Counted from the stretch's first letter, positions 43,599 through 52,848 are shown. The stretch: 64,000 nt of DNA from Megamonas funiformis (GCF_010669225.1 NZ_CP048627.1:2307292-2371291); one strand, 5' to 3'. The notes: a model not told the origin generated them from the letters alone. Numbers and translations: made by a program.

Positions 43599-45269
43599 AT
43601 GGGTGAATTAAAATGGTGGCAAAAAACAGTTGTATATCAGATTTATCCTAAATCTTTCTGTGATAGTAACGGCGATGGTATTGGAGATATTCCAGGTATT
43701 ATTAGTAAATTAGATTATTTGCAAGATTTAGGTGTGGGTGCTATTTGGCTTTGTCCGATTTATCCTTCACCACTTGTTGATAATGGATATGATATTTCTG
43801 ATTATTGTAGTGTAGCTAAAGAATATGGGACTATGGAAGATATGGAAAGACTCATTTCGGAAGCAGATAAACGCAATATAAAAATCGTAATGGATTTAGT
43901 ATTTAACCATACATCAGATAAACATAAATGGTTTGAAGAGTCTAGAAGCTCCAAAGATAATCCTAAACGTGATTGGTATATTTGGCGTGATGGTAAAGAA
44001 GATGGCTCTGCTCCTACAAATTGGCGTAGTATTTTTGGCGGTTCAGCATGGACTCTTGATGAAAAAACAAATCAATATTATTTGCATACTTTTGCTAGTG
44101 CTCAGCCAGATTTAAACTGGGAAAATAAAGAAGTTAGACAAGCTTTATTTGATGCAGCTAATTTCTGGTTAGATAAAGGTGTTCGTGGTTTTAGAATTGA
44201 TGCGATTGTATATATTAAAAAACCTAGTGAATTTAAAGATTTACCAGTAGATGGAGCAGATAATTTAGCTAGTATCGCTAAAGCTACAACTTATCAAGAT
44301 GGTATATTAGATTTTCTACATGAATTTAGAGAAAAAGTTTTTGATAGAGCAGATATATTTACAGTAGCAGAAGCAGATGGTGTTTATCCAAGTGATTTTG
44401 ATAAATGGATTGGCGAAAATGGTGCATTTGATATGTCCTTTGATTTTAGCCATATTCGCTTAGGTTTTGATGAAGATTGCACATGGCATAAACGCAAATC
44501 ATGGAAATTAATCGATATTAGAAAATGTTTCACAGAAGATGAAGAAGCTACAAAAGATAATGGCTGGGTACCTGTTTATTTTGAAAATCATGATTTACCA
44601 CGTTGCACAAATTATTTCTTCCCACAGGGAACAGATACAAAATTAGCAGCTAAATTTATTGCTACAATTTTATTGACTATGAGAGGAACACCATTTATCT
44701 ATGAAGGTCAAGAATTAGGTGTGACAAATATAAAATGGCCATCAATTAAAATGTATAATGATATTTCATCTATTGGTCAATATGAATTGGCACTAAAAGA
44801 TAAATTGACACCAAAAGAAGCTATGAAAGGTGTTTGGAAATACAGTAGAGATAATGCACGCAGTCCAATGACATGGAATAGTGGCTCTAAAGCAGGTTTT
44901 ACTACTGGTAGACCATGGTTACCACTCAATGATGAATATCCTAAATTGAATGTGGAAACAGAAACAGAAGATGAAAATTCTGTACTTAATTATTATAAAA
45001 ATTTAATAAAATTACGTAAGCAATATCCAGCATTAATTGAAGGCGATTATGAAGAATTATTATCATATAGTCCAGGTATATATGCTTATGCACGTACAAC
45101 TAAAGATAAATCAGAACGCATTATTGTTATCGCTAATACAACAGCAAAAATTCGCGGTTATAAAATACCAGAATTAAAAGGTGCAACATTACTAGCATCT
45201 ACTTATGGAAATCGTGAAGCAACATTATTGCGTTCTTATGAAGTAAGAGTTTATAAAGTTAAGAAATAA
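43599..45269 (+). CDS. Glycoside hydrolase family 13 alpha-glucosidase (oligo-1,6-glucosidase type)
   Basis: ATG 43599 is preferred by spacing from GAGG (43587-43590); ATG 43596 and GTG 43590 are alternatives. About 556 residues. The (beta/alpha)8 core shows region I DLVFNHTSDKH, region II GFRIDAIVYI with the nucleophile Asp, the general acid in VAEADGVYP, and region IV FENHDLPR. The start WWQKTVVYQIYPKSFCDSN is typical of GH13_31. It hydrolyses alpha-1,6- or alpha-1,4-linked glucose from short oligosaccharides in the cytoplasm (no signal peptide). No transporter or regulator adjacent. Confidence 0.92.
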   Translation: MGELKWWQKTVVYQIYPKSFCDSNGDGIGDIPGIISKLDYLQDLGVGAIWLCPIYPSPLVDNGYDISDYCSVAKEYGTMEDMERLISEADKRNIKIVMDLVFNHTSDKHKWFEESRSSKDNPKRDWYIWRDGKEDGSAPTNWRSIFGGSAWTLDEKTNQYYLHTFASAQPDLNWENKEVRQALFDAANFWLDKGVRGFRIDAIVYIKKPSEFKDLPVDGADNLASIAKATTYQDGILDFLHEFREKVFDRADIFTVAEADGVYPSDFDKWIGENGAFDMSFDFSHIRLGFDEDCTWHKRKSWKLIDIRKCFTEDEEATKDNGWVPVYFENHDLPRCTNYFFPQGTDTKLAAKFIATILLTMRGTPFIYEGQELGVTNIKWPSIKMYNDISSIGQYELALKDKLTPKEAMKGVWKYSRDNARSPMTWNSGSKAGFTTGRPWLPLNDEYPKLNVETETEDENSVLNYYKNLIKLRKQYPALIEGDYEELLSYSPGIYAYARTTKDKSERIIVIANTTAKIRGYKIPELKGATLLASTYGNREATLLRSYEVRVYKVKK

Positions 45270-45273
45270 AATA

Positions 45274-45320
45274 AAAAATATCCTTATAAATAGAATTTCT
45301 ATCTATAAGGATATTTTTTT
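45274..45320. terminator. Bidirectional terminator between convergent genes
   Basis: A stem of about 16 bp (AAAAAATATCCTTATA with TATAAGGATATTTTTT) ends at the last base of the ADP-ribosylglycohydrolase stop codon. Confidence 0.85.
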
Positions 45321-46216
45321 TAGTTTGGAATAGCTTCAATAATAGTATCGAGCATTTTTTTGATATCAGAAGGAATAGCTTCAACAAAACGAGTTGGGAT
45401 ATTATCATAACCATAGTAACAGCCTGCTAATCCACCTGTAATAGCACCAATAGTATCACTATCACCGCCAAAGTTAATAGCAGTCAGTACAGCGTCTTCA
45501 AAATTATCTGTAGGCATAAAAGCATGAAGCATAGCTATAATGCTATCGTAAGCAGAAGCTGTTGGTTGAATTTCTTCATTTTTATAATCATAATACATAG
45601 TATTATCAATCATTTTATCCATATCATCTTTAGTGATATTGTTATTCAAAATACGGAAAATCAATTGAGCGTAAATACGGCAAGCATTATCAGACTGGGT
45701 ATTTACATGAGTCATATTAGTGATATCAAGAGCAGTAGTAACAGCATTGAATTCATCAGTATAATAAAGTGCAGGATATAAAGTATTTAATATAGCACCA
45801 TTATCTACACTACCGCGATTGCTGAATAAATCCACTTGTCCAGCGGACTCTTGCCAACGAGCTTTAGGAATAAGATGTTTACCATGACCTTTAGACATTG
45901 TTTTATCAATACTGCGAAGAGTTGTATCACTGATATCTTTTGGTCTGCTGATAGCCCATTTTATGAAATTCTTGCCGATTTCAGCAAATGGATTTTCAGG
46001 ATTTTTCATAATTCCATAAGCAGTAGCAAGAAGTAGAGCTGTTTCATCAGTTCCTTCGCCTGGTTGAACTTGTAACCAACCGCCACCAATCATTTCTGTA
46101 ATCTTGCCGAATTGAGATTTGATTTGTTCTTGAGGCATGAATTCAAGTGGTGCACCGAGAGCATCACCAATAATTGCACCATATAAAGCCCCTTTAATTT
46201 TATTTATTTTTTCCAC
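45320..46216 (-). CDS. ADP-ribosylglycohydrolase family protein
   Basis: 298 residues, all-helical family. N-terminal GALYGAIIGDALGAPLEFM, first metal site GTDETALLLATA (TDET rather than the usual TDDT), and the C-terminal metal site FGGDSDTIGAITGGLAGCYYG are present. The family removes ADP-ribose from proteins or small molecules, for example in DraG-type nitrogenase control. No ADP-ribosyltransferase gene is visible nearby. It precedes the DUF554 remnant on the same strand, 23 bases away. Confidence 0.88.
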   Translation of the reverse strand: MEKINKIKGALYGAIIGDALGAPLEFMPQEQIKSQFGKITEMIGGGWLQVQPGEGTDETALLLATAYGIMKNPENPFAEIGKNFIKWAISRPKDISDTTLRSIDKTMSKGHGKHLIPKARWQESAGQVDLFSNRGSVDNGAILNTLYPALYYTDEFNAVTTALDITNMTHVNTQSDNACRIYAQLIFRILNNNITKDDMDKMIDNTMYYDYKNEEIQPTASAYDSIIAMLHAFMPTDNFEDAVLTAINFGGDSDTIGAITGGLAGCYYGYDNIPTRFVEAIPSDIKKMLDTIIEAIPN

Positions 46217-46239
46217 AAATTTTCCTCCAATATAAATTA

Positions 46240-46852
46240 TTAACTAAATATATGATAAACTACTGGCACTATAAGAGCAAGAAGCATATTACCAACACGA
46301 ATATGAATTATATTATTAAATGTTAAATTTATACCAATAATAGTGATTAAAATATTGCCAATATAGCAGATATCATTAATTATAGCAGTCGCAAGATAAG
46401 GTGATATAAAACTAGCACATAAAGTAATCAACCCTTGATAGATAAATAAAGGTAAAACCGCAAGTAAAACGCCAGCTCCCATAGTTGAAGCAAAAACCAT
46501 ACAAATGACACCATCTAAAATGGCTTTAGTCAAAAGTAAACTATAATCACCAGATAAACCATCTTGGAGTGCTCCAATAATAGCCATAGCGCCAATACAA
46601 ATTACTATTAATGAAAGTACCGATTAATAAAGAAAATATCATCAGCATAGTACCTGTAGTTTCTAAATGACCATCTTTAAATACAAACATTTGAGAAAGT
46701 GTGCCACCTATGCCAATGAATAAAACAGCTATTCCCATAGCCTGTAATAGCGAATCTTGTAGAGATTTTTTTATGCCTTTTTTCAAAAATAAACCAATAC
46801 CACCACCGATAATAACAGCGATAGTGTTGGCAATTGTTCCAAGACCAATCAC
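46240..46852 (-). pseudogene. DUF554 (YdfK-type) membrane protein, broken by an out-of-frame internal deletion
   Basis: The first 81 codons read as a normal DUF554 N-terminus (IANTIAVIIGGGIGLFLKKG, then MLMIFSLLIGTFI). After about 46612 the proper continuation lies in another frame (VICIGAMAIIGALQDGLSGD through to the end at 46240). Roughly 25-40 residues normally found between these parts, the loop after the third helix, are missing. The joined protein would be about 200 residues against 225-235 for the family. Each half on its own is short and out of frame, so the gene is very likely inactive. Confidence 0.8.
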
Positions 46853-46940
46853 AAAAACACTTCCTTGAAAAATAATTTTTTTTAGAAATAAATATATTAT
46901 AACATTTAATTTGAATATAGTTTTGGAAAAAATGACAAAA

Positions 46941-46984
46941 TAAAAACCACTTGATAAATCGTATTATTTAACAAGTGGTTTTTA
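46941..46984 (-). terminator. Terminator after araD
   Basis: TAAAAACCACTTG (46941-46953) pairs with CAAGTGGTTTTTA (46972-46984); T-rich exit on the minus strand. Confidence 0.8.
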
Positions 46985-47010
46985 CTTTATATATTATTAT
47001 TTATTATATA

Positions 47011-47715
47011 CTATTTCTTTTTTTGACCATAATAAGCATTAGCACCATGTTTGCGGAGATAATGTTTATCTAATAATTCTTGTTGCATTGGTTCAAAATT
47101 ATTGCCAATAGTTACAGCATGATAAGCCATCATAGCTACTTCTTCAAGAACAACAGCTTTTTTTACAGCTTTGATAGGGTCTTTTTCCCAAGTGAAAGGA
47201 CCATGAGAATATACGATAACGCCAGGAACGTCCATCATTTTGATACCGCGTTCTTTGAATGTTTCAACGATAACATTACCAGTTTCAGCTTCATAAGAGC
47301 CTGCGATTTCTTCAGCAGTCATAGGACGTGTGCAAGGAATAGGTCCATAGAAATCATCGGCGTGAGTTGTACCTAGTGCAGGGATATCACAGCGAGCTTG
47401 TGCCCAAGACGTAGCATAACGGGAATGTGTATGTACAACGCCACCAATTTCAGGGCAAGCTTGATAAATTTTGATATGAGTATCTGTATCGGAAGATGGA
47501 TTATAATTACCTTCAACTACTTTTCCAGTATTGATGTCAACAACTACCATATCTTCAGCTTTCATAGTATCGTATTCTACACCAGATGGTTTGATAACCA
47601 TTAAGCCTTTTTCACGGTCAATACCAGATACATTACCCCAAGTAAAAGTTACCATATGATATTTTGGCAACATTAAGTTAGCTTCAAAAACAATTTTTTT
47701 CAAATCTTCTAACAT
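47011..47715 (-). CDS. araD: L-ribulose-5-phosphate 4-epimerase
   Basis: 234 residues, class II aldolase fold. Motifs are [12 protein letters not shown], the substrate-phosphate loop [12 protein letters not shown], the zinc-binding [12 protein letters not shown], the catalytic Asp/Tyr region [10 protein letters not shown], and [14 protein letters not shown] with the third zinc His. Length and motifs fit AraD/UlaF/SgbE. It converts L-ribulose 5-phosphate to D-xylulose 5-phosphate, the product xylulokinase also makes. No araA or araB is adjacent; the TGTGCTTAAGCACA operator is not found upstream. Confidence 0.9.
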   Translation of the reverse strand: MLEDLKKIVFEANLMLPKYHMVTFTWGNVSGIDREKGLMVIKPSGVEYDTMKAEDMVVVDINTGKVVEGNYNPSSDTDTHIKIYQACPEIGGVVHTHSRYATSWAQARCDIPALGTTHADDFYGPIPCTRPMTAEEIAGSYEAETGNVIVETFKERGIKMMDVPGVIVYSHGPFTWEKDPIKAVKKAVVLEEVAMMAYHAVTIGNNFEPMQQELLDKHYLRKHGANAYYGQKKK

Positions 47716-47852
47716 TTATATACACCTCTTTTTGATTTAATGCCGTTCAGCATCTTTAATATTTATTATACATATTTTGCTTTAAAATAACAATATGTCA
47801 TACAAGTTTTCTCGATAAAAATATTTATTTTATTTAAGAGGTTATTATGATA

Positions 47853-47892
47853 TAAAAAAGCAATAATCTAAGTATATATCTAGATTATTGCT
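47853..47892 (-). terminator. Terminator of the nrdD-nrdG operon
   Basis: TAGATTATTGCT (47881-47892) pairs with AGCAATAATCTA (47859-47870) and exits into six T on the minus strand (47858-47853). Confidence 0.85.
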
Positions 47893-47898
47893 GAAAAA

Positions 47899-48399
47899 TT
47901 AATATTCAATTAAAACAATTTGACCACTTTCGCGTGTTTTTTGCATATCAATAATACGTTGATTGCTACTGCCACGAAATTGTAAAGTTAGGTCTTTTTT
48001 TTCTATGAGGAAAGGTCCATCAATGAGTACATCTGTTTGATTGAGTAACTCATCGATATCAGGATTGTGCATATTTTGTAATTGTTCTAATGTATAACCT
48101 GTAAATGTGGTGATATTAAGACCACGTTTATGAACTTCTTTGGCTAATTGTGCCAATGGTTTTGCTTGGAGAAAAGGTTCTCCTCCACTAAAGGTAACAC
48201 CATTTAATAATGGGTTTTCACAGATTTGTGAAAGTAAATCATCAGTATCGACTTCATGGCCGCCATTTACATCATGAGTTTGAGGATTATGACACTGAGG
48301 ACAATTGTGATAGCAACCTTGAGTGAAGATGGTGAAGCGAAAACCTTCACCATCTACAATAGAATCATTGACAACTCCTGCAATCTTAATTAAGGCCAT
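47899..48399 (-). CDS. nrdG: Anaerobic ribonucleotide reductase activating protein
   Basis: 166 residues, radical SAM. The cluster motif CYHNCPQC at about 29-36 supplies the three cysteines for the 4Fe-4S cluster, and GVTFSGGEPFLQ binds S-adenosylmethionine. NrdG generates the glycyl radical on the reductase. It overlaps the preceding small glycyl-radical gene by 14 bases, indicating translational coupling, and is the last gene of the operon. Confidence 0.93.
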   Translation of the reverse strand: MALIKIAGVVNDSIVDGEGFRFTIFTQGCYHNCPQCHNPQTHDVNGGHEVDTDDLLSQICENPLLNGVTFSGGEPFLQAKPLAQLAKEVHKRGLNITTFTGYTLEQLQNMHNPDIDELLNQTDVLIDGPFLIEKKDLTLQFRGSSNQRIIDMQKTRESGQIVLIEY

Positions 48400-48670
48400 G
48401 TTTTACGCGGTCATGTTCTTCAGCACGTTTTGCATTGTTGAAGCGGTCTACAGTACCTACTAAATAACCTGTAATACGGCGAATACGTTCAAATTGAGCA
48501 GGTTGAGTGCGATAGTCAAGAGCGACTTCTCCATCACCAGCATCGGAAATAGTGAGGCTAGCGAGAGTTTCACTAGAATTTTCTTTAATATAATTGATAT
48601 AATTTACGATTTCTTTTTCTGTAATATCTGTTAAACCATTAACTTTTACTTCTACACCATTAACTAACAT
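48386..48670 (-). CDS. Stand-alone glycyl-radical domain of class III ribonucleotide reductase
   Basis: ATG 48670 is favoured over GTG 48679, which would touch the ribosome-binding site. 94 residues. The last 30, RRITGYLVGTVDRFNNAK followed by EEHDRVKH, align with the extreme C-terminus of E. coli-type NrdD (CGYLG...FNAGKQEE..RRVKH), which holds the radical glycine. The first 60 residues form a separate small domain. The large NrdD upstream lacks this tail, so the radical is expected to sit on this protein and the reductase to be a two-subunit enzyme. A YfiD-like repair role is the alternative. Between nrdD (40-base gap) and nrdG (overlap). Confidence 0.8.
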   Translation of the reverse strand: MLVNGVEVKVNGLTDITEKEIVNYINYIKENSSETLASLTISDAGDGEVALDYRTQPAQFERIRRITGYLVGTVDRFNNAKRAEEHDRVKHGLN

Positions 48671-48718
48671 TTGTATCACTCTTTCTATCGAATATTTTTG
48701 TTGATTTATAAATTTAAA

Positions 48719-50998
48719 TTAAATGGAAGTTGCACTGCAACAATTATCACGCATACGTTTTAAAATAACATGGCGTTTATGAGCAGCTTCACTTCTACCA
48801 CATTTTGGACATACTCCATTGATAATACCTGTATATCCGCAAACTGGATCACGGTCTACAGGGTGATTTACAGAACCGTAACCAATACCGTTATCATGCA
48901 TGCAACGGATAATAGCTTCAAAAGCTGTTAAATTCTTTGTAGGGTCTCCATCCATTTCAATATAACTTATATGACCACCATTTGTTAAATTATGGTAAGG
49001 TGCTTCAAGTTGTATTTTTTTGTAAGCACTAATTGGATAATATACTGGAATATGGAAGGAATTTGTATAGTATTCTCTATCAGTAACACCAGGAATTGAA
49101 CCATAGATTTTGCGGTCAATTTTTACAAAACGACCACTTAAACCTTCTGCTGGTGTAGCAATCAAAGAGAAGTTTAATTTTGTTTTTTGAGCTTCATCGT
49201 CCATACGTTTACGCATATGACCAATGATAGCAAGCCCTAATTTTTGAGCTTCAGCAGATTCACCATGATGCTTATCAATTAAAGCTTTTAATGTTTCAGC
49301 AAGACCGATAAAACCAACAGTTAAAGTACCATGACGAAGTACTTCACTTACAGTGTCATATTCACCAATATTATCAGAGTCAAGCCAGATATTTTGTCCC
49401 ATTAAGAATGGGTAGTTTTTACCGATTTTAGCACATTGAATTTTGAAACGGTGTAATAATTGACGAATGACTAAATCAATCATATCATCTAAGGATTTAT
49501 AGAATTTATTTATATCACCTTTAGCTTCAATTGCTAAGCGTGGTAAGTTAATACTTGTGAAACTTAAATTTCCACGACCACATGTAACTTCACGAGTAGG
49601 ATCATAAACATTACCCATTACACGAGTACGACAACCCATATAAGCTACTTCACTGTTGTAATCGTTAGGTTTATAGTATTTTTTATTGAATGGAGCATCT
49701 AAGAAACTAAAGTTAGGGAATAAGCGTTTCGCAGATGTTTTCATTGCTAAACGGAATAAATCGTAGTTAGGGTCATCTTTTTCATAGTTAACCCCTTCTT
49801 TTACTTTGAAAATTTGTACAGGGAAAATAGGAGTTTCTCCATCGCCAAGACCAGCATCTGTAGCTAATAAGAGGTTTCTCATAGCCATGCGACCTTCAGG
49901 AGATGTATCTGTACCATAGTTGATAGAACTAAATGGCACCTGAGCACCAGCACGAGAATTCATAGTGTTCAAGTTATGGATAAATGCTTCCATTGCCTGA
50001 TAAGTAGCTGCATTAGTTTCATTCCATGCAGTATTTATAGCAAATTTATGAGCCATTTGAGTTGTTTGTTCATTTATTTCTTGATAGTTATGTTCATGTT
50101 GATGTTTTGGTAAGAAATCTACAAGAAGTTTACCAAATTTATCAGCAGTGCTCATACTGATTTTTATAGGAAGACTTTGTTCGATTTTTTTACAAAGTAG
50201 GCTAGCATCTTCAAGTTTCATATCAAGCATAGCATTGAAATAATAGCCGAGAGCTTTGTAGTATTGTTTACGATAAGTCTTAGCAACGCCTGGAGCCATG
50301 CAATAATCAAACATTGGTACAGCTTGACCACCATGCATTTCATTTTGGTTAGCCTGAATAGCAATACAAGCTAATGCAGCATAGGAACGAATATCATTTG
50401 GTTCACGTAAATAACCATGACCTGTTGAAAAACCATTTTTAAATAATTTTAATAAATCTATTTGGCAACAAGTTTCAGTGAGCATATAAAAATCCATATC
50501 ATGAATATGAATATCGCCGTCCATATGTGCTACTGCAATATCTTTTGGCAAAATATGACTAGTAATAAAGTATTTAGAACCTTCAGAGCCATATTTTAAC
50601 ATAGTACCCATAGCTGTATCAGCATCAATATTAGCATTTTCACGTTTGATATCAGCATCTTTTGCTTTGGTAAAAGTAAGTTCATCATAGATATCCATTA
50701 AATCAGCTTTAGCTTGACGAAGTTTTGTATGTTCTGCACGATATAAAATATAAGCTTTAGCTGTGCTAGCAAAATTACCAGCGATGAGAACTTTTTCTAC
50801 AGCATCTTGTATTTGTTCAACACCAGGTGTTTTTAAATTTTTTAATGCTTTAATAACATTATTAGTAATAGTAGATAATTGCTCTTGGGAAAATGTCTCA
50901 TCTATAGATTCCATATTAGCTTTTTTTATAGCATCTGTGATTTTTTGTGCATTAAATTTCACAATATCTCCAGTGCGTTTCTTGATTGTTTTTATCAT
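48719..50998 (-). CDS. nrdD: Anaerobic ribonucleoside-triphosphate reductase, large subunit
   Basis: 759 residues. N-terminal ATP-cone (about 1-95, KKRTGDIVKFNAQKI), then the ten-stranded barrel with HIHDMDFYMLTETCCQIDL, NEMHGGQAVPMFDYCMAPG and NTMNSRAGAQVPFSSINYG. The protein stops shortly after the cysteine-rich segment (VCGYTG...VCPKCG), ending DNCCSATSI. The usual final 30-40 residues with the GYLG radical loop are absent and are encoded by the next gene. It makes deoxynucleotides under anaerobiosis. A paired NrdR-like site precedes it. Confidence 0.93.
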   Translation of the reverse strand: MIKTIKKRTGDIVKFNAQKITDAIKKANMESIDETFSQEQLSTITNNVIKALKNLKTPGVEQIQDAVEKVLIAGNFASTAKAYILYRAEHTKLRQAKADLMDIYDELTFTKAKDADIKRENANIDADTAMGTMLKYGSEGSKYFITSHILPKDIAVAHMDGDIHIHDMDFYMLTETCCQIDLLKLFKNGFSTGHGYLREPNDIRSYAALACIAIQANQNEMHGGQAVPMFDYCMAPGVAKTYRKQYYKALGYYFNAMLDMKLEDASLLCKKIEQSLPIKISMSTADKFGKLLVDFLPKHQHEHNYQEINEQTTQMAHKFAINTAWNETNAATYQAMEAFIHNLNTMNSRAGAQVPFSSINYGTDTSPEGRMAMRNLLLATDAGLGDGETPIFPVQIFKVKEGVNYEKDDPNYDLFRLAMKTSAKRLFPNFSFLDAPFNKKYYKPNDYNSEVAYMGCRTRVMGNVYDPTREVTCGRGNLSFTSINLPRLAIEAKGDINKFYKSLDDMIDLVIRQLLHRFKIQCAKIGKNYPFLMGQNIWLDSDNIGEYDTVSEVLRHGTLTVGFIGLAETLKALIDKHHGESAEAQKLGLAIIGHMRKRMDDEAQKTKLNFSLIATPAEGLSGRFVKIDRKIYGSIPGVTDREYYTNSFHIPVYYPISAYKKIQLEAPYHNLTNGGHISYIEMDGDPTKNLTAFEAIIRCMHDNGIGYGSVNHPVDRDPVCGYTGIINGVCPKCGRSEAAHKRHVILKRMRDNCCSATSI

Positions 50999-51014
50999 TG
51001 TAAGCTGACACTCC

Positions 51015-51045
51015 TAGTATATTTGACCATGAGCAAAATATACTA
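51015..51045 (-). promoter_or_regulatory. Leader hairpin before nrdD
   Basis: TAGTATATTT (51015-51024) and AAATATACTA (51036-51045) form a 10-bp stem with an 11-base loop, directly upstream of the AGGAG that serves nrdD. It may position or restrict ribosome access. Confidence 0.45.
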
Positions 51046-51089
51046 TGCCATGGTTTTAATTCATTTTCTTTTTATCGCTGACAACGATT

Positions 51090-51136
51090 ATACTATATAC
51101 ACGTATGAGTGTCAAACTAACCACAATATATAGTAT
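51090..51136. promoter_or_regulatory. Paired NrdR-box-like sites upstream of nrdD
   Basis: CCACAATATATAGTAT (51121-51136) matches the NrdR consensus acaCwAtATaTwGTgt at 14 of 16 positions. ATACTATATACACGTA (51090-51105) is a weaker match. They are exactly 31 bp apart, the spacing of known tandem NrdR boxes. The rest of this gap (51137-51348) is AT-rich with no further feature. Confidence 0.65.
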
Positions 51137-51348
51137 GTGTAGTAAAATAAATTTATATACAATTTTAAAATAGGTATTGACAGTAGTTTGAGTTTGTATT
51201 GACTAAATAAAAAATGTACTATATTTAATTACCTATGAATTTTTATACAAATAAATAATATTTTTCCATTGACATAAAAGTTTTACATATATAATATATA
51301 AAAATTTTATGGATAGTAATTAAGTGATATTTTATTAATTTATAAAAA

Positions 51349-51376
51349 AAAAGACAGGTAAAAAACCTGTCTTTTA
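51349..51376 (-). terminator. Terminator of the porin at 51433
   Basis: AAAAGACAGGT (51349-51359) pairs with ACCTGTCTTTT (51365-51375); long A-run on + gives a T-run on the minus transcript. Confidence 0.85.
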
Positions 51377-51432
51377 GGGGTTAATTTTTATTTTATTAAG
51401 AGAGAAATATTTATCATTTAATTTATAATTTA

Positions 51433-52755
51433 TTAATAGAAGAAATCAAGGTTGAGGTAGAATCTATCTGCATCTGTATCGGAATCGATATCTTTACCAT
51501 CGAAATATTTAACACTTGCTAAGAGATTTTCTACAGGAACGTAGCTAGCACCTATAGCAAAACCTTTTTGATTGTTAAATACATCTTTATATGTTGTAGC
51601 AATAGTAACATCTTTACCGAAATGACGATAAGCAACATAAGCTCCCCAAGAACCAGGGTCAGCAATATTAGCATTTTTGTATTGAAGTTCTGCCATATAA
51701 GCTTGTTTGTCATCGGAATTATCAGATTCAGTATTTACAGCATATTGACCGAGTAAGCCCCAATTATTATCGAAGCGATATAAACCACCTACAGACCAGA
51801 TATTCATTTTGTCATAATCATATACTGTTTGACCTGCCCATGTACCCCAATTTGTAGAGCCTGGTTCAATATTAGTCATTACAGCATACATAGCATTAGC
51901 ATCGAATTTTTCGCTTTTATAATTAAATTGAGTTGCATAGAAATCAGCAGTGAAATCTTTTAATGTTTGACCAGGTAAAATATCTGGATTATCATGACCA
52001 GGATTGTAACGACCTGCTAAAAGAGAAGTAGTGAAGTTTTTATCGCTACCACTTGCAATATCAATTTGAGCACCAGACATATGTTCATCAAGAAGCATAC
52101 CATAAGTATCAAGAAGAGGAATTCTACCAGCAGTAACGGTAGTATTATGTCCAATAGGTCCTTTAGCATAAGCACGAGCTACTACTGTTTTACCATTAGC
52201 ATCTTCATCAGCTTTCATTTCATAATCGACACGAACATTAGCAGTCCATCCTGTATCGCCAATATAAGCTTTTGGTTCAAGACGGAACATTACTTGGCTA
52301 GTGTCATTATCATTATATTTTTTAGTATGTCCGCTCATTCTATCTGTGGCATCACTTGAAGCATCAACATAACGGTAACGCAATTCACCTTTCCAAACAA
52401 CATTATCGGATTTCTTTTCAAGATCAGCAACACGAACGCCAAGGTTATCAAGTTCATCTGCAAATTCAGCAGCTAATTTATCAACGAGAGCTTTATCAGC
52501 TTTTTCAAGATCTGTTTTTGCCATAGCACGAGCTACAATTTGAGCCATTTCATAGCGAGTCATAGTATTTTGACCTTGATATGTACCATCTGGATAACCA
52601 TCAATAACACCATCAGCAGCAAGAGTAGAAACAGCATCATAAGCCCAGCTATCAGCAGGAACATCACTAAATGGATTATTAGCAGCAAAAGTAGTACTAG
52701 CTGCACCAACAACTAAAGCAGCAGTAATTGCAGAGACAAGAGTTTTTTTAGACAT
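51433..52755 (-). CDS. SLH-domain outer-membrane porin
   Basis: 440 residues. Signal peptide 1-24 (ending STTFAA), SLH domain with NPFSDVPADSWAYDAVSTLA, DGYPDGTYQG and TRYEMAQIVARAMAKTDLEKADKAL, a connecting helix with LEKKSDNVVWKG, then a 16-strand-type barrel ending FYLNLDFFY. It spans the outer membrane while the SLH domain binds the cell wall. Nearly identical to its neighbours over the first 125 residues but with a more divergent barrel. GGAGG 9 bases before the ATG. Leader carries the GAGGAAAC-type motif. Confidence 0.94.
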   Translation of the reverse strand: MSKKTLVSAITAALVVGAASTTFAANNPFSDVPADSWAYDAVSTLAADGVIDGYPDGTYQGQNTMTRYEMAQIVARAMAKTDLEKADKALVDKLAAEFADELDNLGVRVADLEKKSDNVVWKGELRYRYVDASSDATDRMSGHTKKYNDNDTSQVMFRLEPKAYIGDTGWTANVRVDYEMKADEDANGKTVVARAYAKGPIGHNTTVTAGRIPLLDTYGMLLDEHMSGAQIDIASGSDKNFTTSLLAGRYNPGHDNPDILPGQTLKDFTADFYATQFNYKSEKFDANAMYAVMTNIEPGSTNWGTWAGQTVYDYDKMNIWSVGGLYRFDNNWGLLGQYAVNTESDNSDDKQAYMAELQYKNANIADPGSWGAYVAYRHFGKDVTIATTYKDVFNNQKGFAIGASYVPVENLLASVKYFDGKDIDSDTDADRFYLNLDFFY

Positions 52756-52829
52756 TAATATTTTCCTCCAAACGCGATAAATTATATTATAAATAATTAA
52801 CTTTCATAATATAAATTAAAGAAAATATA

Positions 52830-52848
52830 GAGTGTCCAAGTTTCCTCT
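52830..52848 (-). promoter_or_regulatory. Shared porin leader motif, copy A
   Basis: On the minus strand AGAGGAAACTTGGACACTC, ending 74 bases before the ATG. It matches copy B at 54541-54559 (TGAGGAAACGTGGATACTC) in 16 of 19 positions, while the surrounding leader sequences do not align. The remaining gap to 53133 is strongly AT-rich and otherwise featureless. Confidence 0.6.

Noticed and set aside
45320-46216. Toxin-antitoxin module of the DarTG type
   Set aside because: The protein is an ADP-ribosylglycohydrolase of the DraG class, not a macrodomain, and no toxin gene adjoins it.
47080-47376. 98-codon + strand frame opposite araD
   Set aside because: araD has full-length family motifs on the other strand; the antisense frame is rich in Phe/His/Ser and lacks a ribosome-binding site.
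48386-48670. Interpretation of the small gene as a broken piece of nrdD by frameshift
   Set aside because: It has its own start, a complete N-terminal domain unrelated to NrdD, and a 40-base spacer after an NrdD with an orderly C-terminus; a simple frameshift cannot produce this.
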